Below, piece by piece: positions 42,145-51,932 of a DNA stretch of 62,625 bases. The stretch's first letter is position 1. Each line of letters starts with the position of its first letter. Position numbers and translations under genes: made by a program. The notes beneath the pieces were generated by a model that had not been told where the DNA came from, did no database searches, and worked only from the letters and a program-made list of their open reading frames with translations. The stretch spans positions 1 to 62,625 of the forward strand of contig JASMKO010000072.1 of assembly GCA_030749225.1 (NCBI GenBank), given 5' to 3'. Source of the stretch: Verrucomicrobiota bacterium (GTDB lineage Bacteria; Verrucomicrobiota; Verrucomicrobiia; Limisphaerales; UBA1096).

Positions 42145-42825
42145 ATGTACATGCGCTTTCGCAGTCTGGTGATCTCCTTCTATAACGCGCTCTTTGCGCG
42201 TGCCGTGGAGAAGCTATTTTTTCACCAACTCGTCACCAAGACAAATAACTTCGGCAAGAGCAACTGGCTTGGCAAGCCGATCTGGCAAAACACGTTTGAC
42301 CTTTGGATTGCGCAGGAGACGATCCACGATGTGAAGCCGTCGCTCATTATCGAGTGCGGCACGAACCGAGGCGGCTCGGCCTATTTTTACGCGCAGTTGT
42401 TCGACCTCATGGACACCGACGGCAGGGTGGTCTCGGTGGACATCGAGAAGTTGCACGACCTGTCGCACCCGCGGGTGACCTACCTTGTCGGCAGCTCGGT
42501 GTCGGATGAGATCGCCGGGCAGATTCGAGCGATGGCCGAGGTGGCGACCGGCCCGGTGTTGGTGATCCTCGACAGCGACCACTCTGAGGCGCACGTTGCG
42601 AAGGAACTGGAACTGTACGCGCCGTTGACCACAGTCGGCAGTTACTGCCTCGTGCAGGATGGCATCATTGACGAGTTGTTCATGTTCCGTAAGGGCCGCC
42701 CCGGACCCCTGCCAGCACTCGAGAAGTACCTGGCTCGGCATCCCGAGTTCGAGATCGACCATGAGCGTTGCGAGCGGTTCCTCATCACGCACCACCCGAA
42801 AGGCTGGCTCAAGCGCGTTCGATGA
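42145..42825 (+). CDS. CmcI-like (cephalosporin hydroxylase family) methyltransferase
   Basis: 226 residues from ATG 42145. An earlier in-frame ATG at 42070 would translate through the perfect hairpin, so I prefer the later one. The sequence SLIIECGTNRGGSAYFYAQL and VVSVDIEKLHDLSHPRV, then VLVILDSDHSEAHVAKELEL and CLVQDGIIDE, match the CmcI/rhamnosyl-O-methyltransferase group of SAM enzymes that act on sugars or antibiotics. Its stop overlaps the HisH start by four bases (ATGA). Confidence 0.85.
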   Translation: MYMRFRSLVISFYNALFARAVEKLFFHQLVTKTNNFGKSNWLGKPIWQNTFDLWIAQETIHDVKPSLIIECGTNRGGSAYFYAQLFDLMDTDGRVVSVDIEKLHDLSHPRVTYLVGSSVSDEIAGQIRAMAEVATGPVLVILDSDHSEAHVAKELELYAPLTTVGSYCLVQDGIIDELFMFRKGRPGPLPALEKYLARHPEFEIDHERCERFLITHHPKGWLKRVR

Positions 42826-43439
42826 TCGCTCTGCTGGATTACGGCGCCGGGAACCTGCGCAGCGTGGAGAAGGCGCTGCGCTTTGTTGGCGGCGATGTGG
42901 AGTTGGTTCCGTCGCCCGATGGAATGAAGGACGCCTCGGCTGTGGTACTGCCCGGCGTTGGCGCGTTCGACGACTGCGTCAACGCGATGCAGCGGCAGGA
43001 ACTGCTCGAGGCAACGCGGGAGTTCGTCAACACCGGCCGGCCGTTCCTCGGCATCTGCGTCGGCTACCAGGCGTTGTTCGAGCGAAGCGAGGAGTTCAAC
43101 AGTTCCGCCGCTGGTTTGGGGTTGTTCGCGGGAAGCGTTGTTCGATTTCCGGTGGAGCAAGGACTGAAGATCCCGCAGATTGGCTGGAACCAGATTGAGA
43201 TTGTCCAGCCGGAGTGCCCGCTTTTTAAGGGTGTCGAGAATGGTAGCCATGTTTACTTTGTGCACAGCTATTATCCGCAGCCGGTGGACGGCTCAATCGC
43301 CGCCTGCAGCACGACATACGGTGTGGAGTTTGTCTCGGCTGTCTGTCGGGGGAACGTGTTCGCTACGCAGTTCCACCCCGAGAAAAGCCAGAAAGTCGGG
43401 CTGAAGATGCTCGAGAATTTCGTGAACCTGACCAGGTAA
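42822..43439 (+). CDS. hisH: HisH-type glutamine amidotransferase
   Basis: 205 residues from ATG 42822. MIALLDYGAGNLRSVEKAL and LPGVGAFDD are typical of imidazole glycerol-phosphate synthase subunit HisH; the nucleophile is Cys79 in GICVGYQALF (more often GICLGMQ), and HSYY and ATQFHPEKS carry the rest of the triad. HisH supplies ammonia to HisF for the imidazole ring. No hisF, hisA or other his gene is nearby; it is instead coupled to a CmcI-like methyltransferase. It may be the normal histidine enzyme of a scattered pathway, or a paralogue serving amidation of a surface sugar. Confidence 0.85.
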   Translation: MIALLDYGAGNLRSVEKALRFVGGDVELVPSPDGMKDASAVVLPGVGAFDDCVNAMQRQELLEATREFVNTGRPFLGICVGYQALFERSEEFNSSAAGLGLFAGSVVRFPVEQGLKIPQIGWNQIEIVQPECPLFKGVENGSHVYFVHSYYPQPVDGSIAACSTTYGVEFVSAVCRGNVFATQFHPEKSQKVGLKMLENFVNLTR

Positions 43440-43444
43440 CCCAA

Positions 43445-43521
43445 GTGCTTGACCAAGCGGAGAAGGGGATAGGGCTTGTGCGAACCGGCTAAGGTGTTAG
43501 CTTGCTCGCCGCTTGGCCAGG
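43445..43521. repeat. Two diverged copies of the palindrome between hisH and SOD
   Basis: GCTTGACCAAGC near 43447-43458 and CGCTTGGCCAGGCG at 43509-43522 are one- to two-base variants of the iterated palindrome, in the 129-bp gap before the superoxide dismutase gene. Confidence 0.6.
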
Positions 43522-43568
43522 CGATATCGTGGCCGAAGAGACTGAAAACTTTTTTATTTAAAAACATC

Positions 43569-44183
43569 ATGCCACACACACTCCCCGATCTTCCGTACGC
43601 GCACGATGCGCTCGAACCGCACATTGACGCGCAGACCATGGAAATCCACCATGGCAAGCACCACAACACCTACGTGGCCAAGCTCAACGAGGCCATCGCC
43701 GGCAACACTGACTTGGAGGTCAAGTCGGTCGAGGACCTGGTAAGCGACCTCGACTCTGTGCCGGAGGGCATCCGCGGCGCGGTGCGCAACCACGGCGGCG
43801 GACACGCCAACCATTCGCTGTTCTGGACCGTACTTGGCCCGGATGGCGGCGGCGAGCCAAGCGGCGCGTTGGCCGAGGCGATCAGCGCGGAGTTTGGTGG
43901 TTTCGCCGATTTTCAAGCCAAGTTTGAGGCTGCCGGTGCGACGCGCTTTGGCAGCGGATGGGCATGGCTGTGCGTGAACGGGGAGGGCGGACTTTGCGTC
44001 TGCAGCACGGCCAACCAAGACACGCCGTTGATGGAAGGCCGCACCCCGATCCTCGGCTGTGACGTGTGGGAACACGCCTACTACCTCAAGTACCAGAACC
44101 GCCGGCCGGATTATCTCAAGGCATTTTGGAATGTCGTTAATTGGGATGCCGTGGGTGCCAACTACGACGCTGCCAAGGGCTGA
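43569..44183 (+). CDS. sodA: Fe/Mn superoxide dismutase
   Basis: 204 residues from ATG 43569. Metal ligands are visible as His27 in [13 protein letters not shown], a His in [13 protein letters not shown], and Asp/His in [12 protein letters not shown]. The [13 protein letters not shown] loop and [10 protein letters not shown] favour the Mn-type over Fe-type. It removes superoxide, presumably in the cytoplasm as no signal peptide is present. A strong terminator follows at 44208-44229. The gene symbol is by family only; metal choice is not proven. Confidence 0.92.
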   Translation: MPHTLPDLPYAHDALEPHIDAQTMEIHHGKHHNTYVAKLNEAIAGNTDLEVKSVEDLVSDLDSVPEGIRGAVRNHGGGHANHSLFWTVLGPDGGGEPSGALAEAISAEFGGFADFQAKFEAAGATRFGSGWAWLCVNGEGGLCVCSTANQDTPLMEGRTPILGCDVWEHAYYLKYQNRRPDYLKAFWNVVNWDAVGANYDAAKG

Positions 44184-44207
44184 GCTTAATGAGTTCATGG
44201 GAAAGTG

Positions 44208-44235
44208 AAGGCGCACAATAGTGCGCCTTTATTAT
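44208..44235 (+). terminator. Rho-independent terminator after superoxide dismutase
   Basis: AAGGCGCAC-AATA-GTGCGCCTT is a perfect 9-bp stem with a 4-base loop followed by a T-rich tail, 25 bases downstream of the SOD stop codon. Confidence 0.9.
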
Positions 44236-44379
44236 TCTTTATTGACCATGGTTCGAGTGAGATATGGATGTGGCACTGGACATTCCTGTTTCCGACTGCT
44301 GAGGTGATGCGAAACTTTTTTCGTATCGACCTCAAAAGCAAACTCGCTCATTCTGTTTCGGTTCGTTGCGATTAAAACC

Positions 44380-45123
44380 ATGACCCAAAAGGAAATTTTT
44401 GAACAGAATGGTTTTGTGTACGTGCCAGGTTTTTGTAAAGCTGATGAACTATTACAAATCGAGACGGCAGTGGAGCGTTTAATTGCAGAACGCGTTCCAT
44501 TGTTGCCGCGGGAGCATGTTTTTTATGAGGATAAGGCCAATGTGTGTACGCTGAAGCAGATTCAGCGCCTGCATGAGCACGATGAATTTTTCGGCACCTT
44601 TTTTGATGACAAACCAAGGAGTCTGGCTGAGGAACTTCTTGGTGAAACTGTAGATGGCAAAAACGTCCAATACTTCAATAAGCCGCCTTCGATTGGCCAA
44701 GCGACCCCGCCGCATCAGGACGGGTTTTATTTCATGCTTGAGCCCTGCCATGCACTCACGATGTGGATGGCCCTCGACGTGGTGGATGAGGATAACGGCT
44801 GCGTGCGTTATGTTCGAGGTTCACACATGCACGGCATGCGCCCACATGGGCGCACCCAGACACTTGGATTCTCACAGGGAATCACGGATTTTGGAAAGGC
44901 CTCAGATCAACGTGACGAGGTGGCATGTCCCGCCCAGCCAGGAGACTTGCTGGCGCACCATGCGCTGAGCATCCACCGAGCCGACGCTAACTTGAGCATC
45001 ACGCGAAATCGTCGGGCGCTGGGATTTATTTTCTATGCCCAAAGTGCCCGCGAAGATGTTTCGGCGCATGAGGCGTATCAGTCCAAACTGGCCGTTGAGA
45101 TGGCCGAGGCAGGGAAAATATAA
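44380..45123 (+). CDS. Phytanoyl-CoA dioxygenase (PhyH) family protein
   Basis: 247 residues, cytoplasmic. Fe(II)/2-oxoglutarate oxygenase residues are visible as H112 and D114 in PPHQDGFYF and the distal His199 in HALSIHRADANLS, with an Arg in ITRNRRALGF to bind 2-oxoglutarate. Such enzymes hydroxylate diverse small molecules. The sialidase-like gene starts on the base after its stop, so the two are surely coexpressed. Its substrate is unknown; the context suggests a modified sialic acid or sugar. A TTGGCCAA palindrome lies just before the active-site His. Confidence 0.87.
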   Translation: MTQKEIFEQNGFVYVPGFCKADELLQIETAVERLIAERVPLLPREHVFYEDKANVCTLKQIQRLHEHDEFFGTFFDDKPRSLAEELLGETVDGKNVQYFNKPPSIGQATPPHQDGFYFMLEPCHALTMWMALDVVDEDNGCVRYVRGSHMHGMRPHGRTQTLGFSQGITDFGKASDQRDEVACPAQPGDLLAHHALSIHRADANLSITRNRRALGFIFYAQSAREDVSAHEAYQSKLAVEMAEAGKI

Positions 45124-46278
45124 ATGAAGAAACAATACAAGATCATGGGCGCTTGGCTCAGCATGCAGGTGGCACTCTCCCTGTCGGGGGCGGAACCCAT
45201 GCCACGGGGGTACACGATCCCGACGCTCGATTTGTCAGCACAGACGCACCGGCAGGTCGTTGTTGACAGGGAGACGGGACAATACCTCGGACATCCCTCC
45301 ACCGTTCTTTTGGAGGATGGCAGAACAATACTCATCGTCTATCCAAAGGGCCACGGGCGGGGAGCCATCGTCTATAAGCGCAGCACAGATGGCGGCAAAA
45401 CCTGGAGTAAGCGCCTTTCCACGCCGGCGAACTGGTCGACCAGTCGTGAGGTGCCTACGATTCACCGTGTGGTGGATGGGGAAGGCAGGAAACGGCTCAT
45501 CATGTGGAGCGGCCTCTATCCAGCGCGTCTGGCAGTCAGCGGAGATGATGGTGCGAACTGGAGCGAATTGAAGCCGGTGGGAAACTGGGGTGGCATCGTG
45601 GTGATGGGTTGCCTGGAGGCATTGAAAACCGGGAAGGGCCAATACATGGCGATGTTCCACGATGACGGGCGTTTCTTTTCGAAGAATGGAAAGCTTGGCA
45701 ATCCGGTCGTGTTTAACCTATACAAGACTTTCTCGAAGGACGGCGGGCTGACTTGGTCCAATCCGGAAAGCATTCTTGCCCGGTCAGACGTGCACCTGTG
45801 CGAGCCGGGCATTATTCGTTCGCCGGACGGCAAGCAGTTCTGCGTTCTGCTTCGCGAAAACAGCCGCCGCAGAAACTCGTACGTTATTTTCTCCAATGAC
45901 GAGGGCAAGACCTGGACAAAGCCGCGTGAATTGCCCGCCGCACTCACTGGCGACCGTCATATCGGCAAATACACCGCTGACGGCCGGCTCTTCATTTCGT
46001 TTCGCGACACCACGCACGACACCCCCACAAAGGGAGACTGGGTGGCCTGGGTGGGTACTTACGACGATATTGTCAATGGCCGAGAGGGGCAGTACCGAAT
46101 AAGGTTGATGGACAACAAAAACCGCTGGGACTGCGCCTACCCACCCGTGGAGGTGCTGCCCGACGATACCATCGTGACTACCACCTACGGTCATTGGGTC
46201 GAGGATGAATCGCCCTATGTTGTCAGCGTGCATCTCAAGTTGGCAGAACTGGATGCCATGGCGGGGAAGGGCAAGTGA
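45124..46278 (+). CDS. Exported sialidase-like BNR-repeat protein
   Basis: 384 residues. The N-terminus (KKQYKIMGAWLSMQVALSLSG-AEP) is a signal peptide. Four Asp-box motifs of the BNR/sialidase propeller are seen: STDGGKTW, SGDDGANW, SKDGGLTW and SNDEGKTW, followed by YPPVEVLPDDTIVTTTYGHW. The sialidase superfamily also includes related exo-glycosidases, so neuraminidase activity is probable, not certain. Neighbours for uptake-stage enzymes (N-acetylneuraminate lyase, AGE epimerase) support a sialic-acid-releasing role in the periplasm or outside the cell. Adjacent with no gap to PhyH. Confidence 0.85.
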   Translation: MKKQYKIMGAWLSMQVALSLSGAEPMPRGYTIPTLDLSAQTHRQVVVDRETGQYLGHPSTVLLEDGRTILIVYPKGHGRGAIVYKRSTDGGKTWSKRLSTPANWSTSREVPTIHRVVDGEGRKRLIMWSGLYPARLAVSGDDGANWSELKPVGNWGGIVVMGCLEALKTGKGQYMAMFHDDGRFFSKNGKLGNPVVFNLYKTFSKDGGLTWSNPESILARSDVHLCEPGIIRSPDGKQFCVLLRENSRRRNSYVIFSNDEGKTWTKPRELPAALTGDRHIGKYTADGRLFISFRDTTHDTPTKGDWVAWVGTYDDIVNGREGQYRIRLMDNKNRWDCAYPPVEVLPDDTIVTTTYGHWVEDESPYVVSVHLKLAELDAMAGKGK

Positions 46279-46380
46279 TTTTGTCAACCAACAGATTCGA
46301 TTGGCCGCTTGTCGAAAAGGTTTGGTCATCATCTTTCTGCTAATGTTCCTGTTCAAAAGGAAACTAATATTGTCATAAAC

Positions 46381-47289
46381 ATGAAAATGGATGGGTTGAT
46401 TGCCGCCGTGCATACCCCAATGCGCGATGATTTTTCTGTTAATTACGATTGCGTGCCGGCTCAGGCCGAATACTTGGGCAAGGCCGGGGTCACCGGTGTG
46501 TTCGTCACAGGCACGACCGGGGAATGCCATTCGCTAAGCACAGACGAGAGAATCAACCTCTTTGAGGCATGGGGGCGAGTGGCTCATCTTAACGGGCTCA
46601 AATTTGTTGCGCACGTGGGCCACAATAATCTGCCGGATTCCCAGTCCATGGTCCGTGCTGCTGTCGAAAACGGCGCGGATGCTATGTCAGCGATGGCTCC
46701 AAACTTTTTCAAGCCGGCAGATGCAGCGGCACTGTGCGACTGGTTTGCGCAGGTGGTCGAACCCGCACCCGATCTGCCGTTTTATTTTTACGACATCCCG
46801 GGCATGACTGGCGTGACGATCAACACGAGTGAGTTTGTGCAACTCGCCTCGGAAAAGATTTCCGGCTTCGTCGGTGTGAAGTACAGCAATCCCGATCGCG
46901 ACCAGTTGAGTGCGATACTCAACACGAATGGGTGCGTCCCGGACATGCTCTTCGGCTGCGACGAGGAACTGCTTGATGGCCTCCATCTTGATTGCAGGGG
47001 TGCAGTGGGCAGTACCTATAATTTCTCGGCTCCGCTATACCGGAGAATCATTGATGCGTTTGATAGCGGAGACATTGAGACGGCCCAGCGCGACCAGGCT
47101 AAGTCGGCGGAAATGGTTCGTACCATAGCTAAATACAACTACATACCAGGGGCCAAGGCCGTGATGGCAATGGTTGGCGTGGACTGCGGCCCGGCGCGGC
47201 TTCCTTTGCGAGATCTGTCTCCTCAATCGGTTGTAAACCTGAAGCAGGACCTCAAGTCGATCGGTTTTTTCGACTGGGCGCTGGGTTGA
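46381..47289 (+). CDS. nanA: N-acetylneuraminate lyase (DapA/NanA family)
   Basis: 302 residues from ATG 46381; a start at 46309 would add 24 residues unlike the family. It has the (beta/alpha)8 DapA-type marks: GTTGE at 44-48, YFYDIP with Tyr137, and Schiff-base Lys167 in GFVGVKYSN, the same layout as E. coli NanA. It would split N-acetylneuraminate to N-acetylmannosamine and pyruvate. The next gene's ATG overlaps its TGA. Dihydrodipicolinate synthase is an alternative, but YFYDIP and the neighbours favour the lyase. Confidence 0.88.
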   Translation: MKMDGLIAAVHTPMRDDFSVNYDCVPAQAEYLGKAGVTGVFVTGTTGECHSLSTDERINLFEAWGRVAHLNGLKFVAHVGHNNLPDSQSMVRAAVENGADAMSAMAPNFFKPADAAALCDWFAQVVEPAPDLPFYFYDIPGMTGVTINTSEFVQLASEKISGFVGVKYSNPDRDQLSAILNTNGCVPDMLFGCDEELLDGLHLDCRGAVGSTYNFSAPLYRRIIDAFDSGDIETAQRDQAKSAEMVRTIAKYNYIPGAKAVMAMVGVDCGPARLPLRDLSPQSVVNLKQDLKSIGFFDWALG

Positions 47290-48494
47290 TGGAACTGGCC
47301 CGTCAACAAAAACTCCTTGCAGTTTACCGTGACGGTCTTCTTGACGACACGCTGCCGTTCTGGTGGCCGCGCAGTGTGGACGGTGAACACGGAGGCTTTC
47401 TGCTGGCGCGCGACCGAGACGGCTCGTTGTTGGACACAGACAAGGGAATGTGGCAGCAGTGCCGCGCCACCTGGCTGCTGGCCACGCTCCACAATACGGT
47501 GGAACCGAGACCCGAATGGCTTGACTGGGCCAGCCATGGCATCGACTTCATCTCGCGGCACGGCTTCGATGGCGACGGTCGTATGTGGTTCCAAGTTACC
47601 CGCGATGGGGCTCCTATCCGCAAACGGCGTTATGTTTTCACGGAGACGTTTGCGGCCATCGCTTACGCGGCCTTGGCCAAGGTGTCGGGGGAACTTGGCC
47701 AAGCGGACAAGGCGCGCGACTTATTCAGCCTTGCCAGGCGCCACTTTGCCGACCCGACACTCACTACGCCCAAGTTCACCCATACCCGGCCGACCAAGGC
47801 GATCGTTGCGCCGATGATCGCAATGGTCACCGCGCAGGAGTTACGGCGCAACCTTGGTGATGAGTCGTTCACGGTCGACATCGACGCGGCTATTGCGGAG
47901 ATTAGGCGGGACTTCATGAAACCGGACATCGAGTGCGTGATGGAATCAGTTGCGCTTGACGGCTCCATCATCGACCACTTCGACGGTCGTACGCTTAACC
48001 CCGGTCACGCGATAGAGTGCGCCTGGTTCATCCTGTGGGAGGCCAGGCTGCGCGGCAATAACACGGAGCTGATTCGCATGGGTTGCCAGATCCTTGACTG
48101 GATGTGGGCGAGGGGATGGGATGACGAGTTCGGCGGCTTGTTTTATTTTCGGGATGTTTATGACAAACCGGTGCAGGAGTATTGGCACGACATGAAATTT
48201 TGGTGGCCGCACAATGAGACCATCATTGCCACGCTGCTCGCCTGGCAGTTGACCGGCGACGAAAAATACTCACGCTGGCATACACAGGTGCACGACTGGG
48301 CCTACGCCCATTTTGCCGACCGGGAGCACGGTGAATGGTTCGGTTACCTGCACCGCGATGGCAGTATCTCTGTGCCGCTCAAGGGCAGCCTATGGAAAGG
48401 CCCGTTCCACTTCCCGCGCATGCAATTGATCTGTTGGCAATTGATGGAGGATGCGCTGGTTCAAGGGGGCCGATCGGGGCAACTATCCTGTTAG
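47289..48494 (+). CDS. N-acylglucosamine 2-epimerase (AGE family)
   Basis: 401 residues from ATG 47289, overlapping the lyase stop by one base (TGATG). It matches the (alpha/alpha)6 AGE fold: FWWPRSVDGEHGGFL, MWQQCRATWLLA, NPGHAIECAWFILWEA and the C-terminal KGPFHFPRMQLICWQ with its catalytic His. It should convert ManNAc to GlcNAc, completing entry of sialic acid into amino-sugar metabolism. No sialic-acid transporter is in the cluster. It ends the operon; the convergent acetamidase gene begins its stop 52 bases away. Confidence 0.9.
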   Translation: MELARQQKLLAVYRDGLLDDTLPFWWPRSVDGEHGGFLLARDRDGSLLDTDKGMWQQCRATWLLATLHNTVEPRPEWLDWASHGIDFISRHGFDGDGRMWFQVTRDGAPIRKRRYVFTETFAAIAYAALAKVSGELGQADKARDLFSLARRHFADPTLTTPKFTHTRPTKAIVAPMIAMVTAQELRRNLGDESFTVDIDAAIAEIRRDFMKPDIECVMESVALDGSIIDHFDGRTLNPGHAIECAWFILWEARLRGNNTELIRMGCQILDWMWARGWDDEFGGLFYFRDVYDKPVQEYWHDMKFWWPHNETIIATLLAWQLTGDEKYSRWHTQVHDWAYAHFADREHGEWFGYLHRDGSISVPLKGSLWKGPFHFPRMQLICWQLMEDALVQGGRSGQLSC

Positions 48495-48545
48495 CCTACA
48501 ACCTTGATGAAAGCTTTAACTCGATCCTCCTTTTTCGCACCCTTT

Positions 48546-49526
48546 TTAATCGCTCTGAACTAATGGGCTGAGGTGTTTCCTAGGTATTTCTGCTCCGGCG
48601 ACAAAACTCAGTTTGCCCATGTTAACCATCTGGTAGACGTTGATCCGGAAATCGGGACAGGTGCTGACCAGGCAATAGGCTTCGGTGGGTGACATGGCGT
48701 ACTGGTCAATTAGCCAGGCAATGAGATGGCGTGTGGCTGAATCAACCGCTAATTCCAGCGGACGGGCCGCATGGATCGCAACAATGCTTTCCGGTTTTTC
48801 AATACGCATGAAAGGCAGCTGCTTTTGCTTCCGTAAATCAAACTTTACTTGGACGGTGCCACAGGTCTCCGCCGCTGTGCCCGTGTACTCGGTGTCCCCC
48901 TGGCTGGCATGAACATCACCCAGGTAAAACAAGGCTCCTGAGTGAAAAATCGGGAGGTGGATTTGGTTGCCAACGGCCACGTCACGGATATCTAGATTGC
49001 CTCCCCATATTCCCTGCCCGTCAATACTGGTGGTTACTTCGCGTTCCGGGGCCACACCAATCGTTCCAATGAAGGGTGTGATGGGCCAAGATATCAGTTC
49101 ATTGAACTGCATTGTCCCGTCACGCATCGTGCCGCTTGGCCCTGGGTTGTGCTTGAATATTTTGGTTGTGTATCGGTCGGAGAGTTCGGGCCATCGGGTG
49201 GATTCGCCGAGTGGACCGCGTTTTGGGCCAATGGCCACCCACGAGTAATCACCCACCTCGATATCCTCGATGTCGATTAGCAACACATCACCTCGCTCGG
49301 CCCCGTCGATGTAAATAGGACCGCCGATCGGATTTGCCAGCGGCGGATTTTGATCAAAGCCAGGGCGATTGGCGGGAATGGCCTGGTCATCTGGTGTCTT
49401 GAAAAAACCGGATCCGGCATCCCAGGTCTCGATTGTAACTGATTCGCCGCAGGCGACGCGGAGCAACGGTTCGTCACGCCAATCAAAGGCGAACTTACTG
49501 GCTTGGTCTCTGGTTATTGTTTGCAT
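48546..49526 (-). CDS. Acetamidase/formamidase family protein
   Basis: 326 residues from ATG 49526. A TTG at 49550 would add eight codons that run through a TTGGCCAA palindrome, so I choose the ATG. The FmdA_AmdA pattern is clear: GPIYIDGAERGDVLLIDI, KIFKHNPGPSGTMRDG, HLPIFHSGALFYLGDVHASQGDTEYTG and AYCLVSTCPDFRINQ-like VYQMVN at the end. It hydrolyses short-chain amides to ammonia and the acid. It is convergent with the sialic-acid operon and 58 bases downstream of kbl on the same strand as that gene. Confidence 0.9.
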   Translation of the reverse strand: MQTITRDQASKFAFDWRDEPLLRVACGESVTIETWDAGSGFFKTPDDQAIPANRPGFDQNPPLANPIGGPIYIDGAERGDVLLIDIEDIEVGDYSWVAIGPKRGPLGESTRWPELSDRYTTKIFKHNPGPSGTMRDGTMQFNELISWPITPFIGTIGVAPEREVTTSIDGQGIWGGNLDIRDVAVGNQIHLPIFHSGALFYLGDVHASQGDTEYTGTAAETCGTVQVKFDLRKQKQLPFMRIEKPESIVAIHAARPLELAVDSATRHLIAWLIDQYAMSPTEAYCLVSTCPDFRINVYQMVNMGKLSFVAGAEIPRKHLSPLVQSD

Positions 49527-49584
49527 GGCCAAGGAATTGGGCTTGGCCAAGCGTATGGCTTGTTTTCGGGTGAAGCAACTTCGT

Positions 49585-50766
49585 TCAAATTCCCATCTCT
49601 GTTTTCACTTCGGCAAACTTGGAGATGGCGAATTCCAGGTCTTCCCGTGTGTGCGCGGCGGAGATCTGCGTGCGGATGCGGGCCTTGCCCTGGGGCACGA
49701 CGGGATAGGAAAAGCCAATGACGTAGACGCCCTTCTCGAGCATGGTATCGGCGAAACGGCTGGCGAGGGCGGCGTCGCCGAGCATGATGGGGGTGATGGG
49801 ATGCGTGCCCTCGAGGATCTCGAAGCCGCTCCCGGCCATTTGTTGGCGGAAAAATTTCGTGTTGGCCTCGAGGCAATCACGCAGCTCGGTCGATGCGTTG
49901 AGCAAATCGATGGCCTTGATGGAGGCAGCGACGATGCTAGGCGCGACGGTGTTCGAAAACAGGTAGGGGCGGGAGCGTTGGCGGAGGTATTCGATGATCT
50001 CTGCGCGGCCGCTGGTGTAGCCGCCGCTGGCACCGCCGAGGGCTTTGCCGAGTGTACCGGTGATGATGTCGATGCGATCCATCACGTCGTGATGCTCGTG
50101 CGTACCGCGGCCGCGCGCGCCCATGAAGCCGACGGCGTGGGAGTCATCGACCATCACCAATGCGCCGTGCTCATCGGCGAGGTCGCAGATTGCCGGAAGG
50201 TTGGCGAGGTAGCCGTCCATCGAGAACACACCGTCAGTGACGATGAGAATGCGGCGGGAGCCCTTGGCCGTCTTCAGTTGCGCGGTGAGATCGGCCATAT
50301 CGTTGTTCTTGTAGCGGAACCGCTTGGCCTTGCAGAGGCGTACGCCGTCGATGATCGAGGCGTGATTGAGTTCATCGGAAATCACGGCATCCTCCGGCCC
50401 GAGCAAGGTCTCAAACAAGCCGCCGTTGGCGTCGAAACAGGAGGTGTAGAGGATCGTGTCCTCCATGCTGAGGAACTCGCTGAGCTTGTCCTCCAGTTGC
50501 TTGTGGATGGCCTGCGTGCCGCAGATGAACCGCACGCTTGCGAGGCCGTAGCCCCATTCGTCGAGAGCCGCGCCTGCGGCATCGATCACCTCTGGATGAT
50601 TTGCTAGCCCAAGGTAATTGTTGGCGCACAGATTCAATACCGACTGTTCGCCCACGCCCACGCGCGCCGCCTGCGGCGTGTCGATCACGCGTTCGCCCTT
50701 GTAAAGTCCGGACGCGCGGATTTCATCCAACTCGGACTGCAGTTGGGTTTTTAGGTCACCATACAT
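49585..50766 (-). CDS. kbl: Glycine C-acetyltransferase (2-amino-3-ketobutyrate CoA ligase)
   Basis: 393 residues, the normal length for Kbl. PLP-enzyme marks are [15 protein letters not shown] near 45, [31 protein letters not shown] and the PLP-lysine in [15 protein letters not shown]. It converts 2-amino-3-ketobutyrate and CoA to glycine and acetyl-CoA. It starts three bases after the threonine dehydrogenase stop (50770), so the two genes form the classical threonine-degradation pair. Confidence 0.95.
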   Translation of the reverse strand: MYGDLKTQLQSELDEIRASGLYKGERVIDTPQAARVGVGEQSVLNLCANNYLGLANHPEVIDAAGAALDEWGYGLASVRFICGTQAIHKQLEDKLSEFLSMEDTILYTSCFDANGGLFETLLGPEDAVISDELNHASIIDGVRLCKAKRFRYKNNDMADLTAQLKTAKGSRRILIVTDGVFSMDGYLANLPAICDLADEHGALVMVDDSHAVGFMGARGRGTHEHHDVMDRIDIITGTLGKALGGASGGYTSGRAEIIEYLRQRSRPYLFSNTVAPSIVAASIKAIDLLNASTELRDCLEANTKFFRQQMAGSGFEILEGTHPITPIMLGDAALASRFADTMLEKGVYVIGFSYPVVPQGKARIRTQISAAHTREDLEFAISKFAEVKTEMGI

Positions 50767-50769
50767 CGC

Positions 50770-51792
50770 CTACCACTTCAAGATGACCTTGCCGCTCTGC
50801 CCGCTCAGCGCCTCTTCGAAGCCCTTCTCAAACTCATCGAATCCGAACCGGTGCGTGATGACCGGCTTAATGTCCAGGCCGCCCTCGAGCATCACGGTCA
50901 TCTTGTACCATGTCTCGTACATCTCGCGGCCATAGATGCCTTTGATGGTCAGCATGTTGAACACCACCGTATTCCAGTCGATGGCCATTTCCTTATCGGG
51001 GATGCCGAGCATGGCGATCTTGCCGCCGTGGCACATGTTCTCGAGCATGTTATTGAACGCACTCGGATTGCCGCTCATCTCGAGGCCGACATCAAAACCC
51101 TCGTCCATGCCCAGTTCGGCCTGCACGTCGGCAAGCTTTTCATGGGCCACATTCACCGCGCGCGTTACGCCCATTTTCTGGGCAAGATTGAGGCGGTACT
51201 CGTTCACATCCGTGATCACCACGTGCCGCGCGCCGGCGTGGCGGGCGATGGCGGCGGACATGATTCCGATCGGCCCCGCTCCGGTTACCAGCACGTCCTC
51301 GCCCAGCACGGGATAACTCAGCGTTGAGTGTGTGGCATTGCCGAACGGGTCGAAGATTGAGGCAACATCACGGTCGATCTCCGGCTTGTGCACCCACACA
51401 TTTGTCTGCGGCAGAGCGATGTACTCGGCAAACGCCCCGGGTCGCGTGACGCCGATGCCGCCGGTGTCGTTGCACAAATGCCGCCGGCCGGCCATGCAGT
51501 TGCGGCAATGACCGCACACCACGTGGCCTTCGCCGCTGACGATTTCGCCCACGCTGAAATCCTTCACGTCCGCGCCGATCTCCACGATTTCGCCCACGAA
51601 CTCATGCCCCACCACCAGTGGTATCGGAACCGTTTTGCTCGCCCAGTCGTCCCACTTGTAAATATGCAGGTCGGTGCCGCAAATGCCGGTGCGATCCACC
51701 TTGATCAGCACATCATTGCGTCCTGCCTCAGGCTGCGCCACCTCATCGAGCCAAATCCCTTCTCCAGATTCCTTTTTGATCAATGCCTTCAT
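50770..51792 (-). CDS. tdh: L-threonine 3-dehydrogenase
   Basis: 340 residues from ATG 51792 (the open frame goes 17 codons further without likeness). Catalytic zinc binders are in [16 protein letters not shown] and [11 protein letters not shown]; a structural zinc site is formed by [15 protein letters not shown]. The NAD-binding [13 protein letters not shown] follows. It oxidises threonine to 2-amino-3-ketobutyrate, the substrate of the next gene, kbl. Motif [14 protein letters not shown] is typical of Tdh. Confidence 0.95.
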   Translation of the reverse strand: MKALIKKESGEGIWLDEVAQPEAGRNDVLIKVDRTGICGTDLHIYKWDDWASKTVPIPLVVGHEFVGEIVEIGADVKDFSVGEIVSGEGHVVCGHCRNCMAGRRHLCNDTGGIGVTRPGAFAEYIALPQTNVWVHKPEIDRDVASIFDPFGNATHSTLSYPVLGEDVLVTGAGPIGIMSAAIARHAGARHVVITDVNEYRLNLAQKMGVTRAVNVAHEKLADVQAELGMDEGFDVGLEMSGNPSAFNNMLENMCHGGKIAMLGIPDKEMAIDWNTVVFNMLTIKGIYGREMYETWYKMTVMLEGGLDIKPVITHRFGFDEFEKGFEEALSGQSGKVILKW

Positions 51793-51932
51793 AGGGTGCG
51801 GTGCTGAAATCGCTGGGTTTGAGCCTAATGCGTGACATGGCAAAGTTCGAGTCCTCTTTCAGTTTTACGTGCCATAACTGAATCTTGACTCCTTCCATCG
51901 TAAGGCCTCCAATACCTGCGCCACCTGAATAT

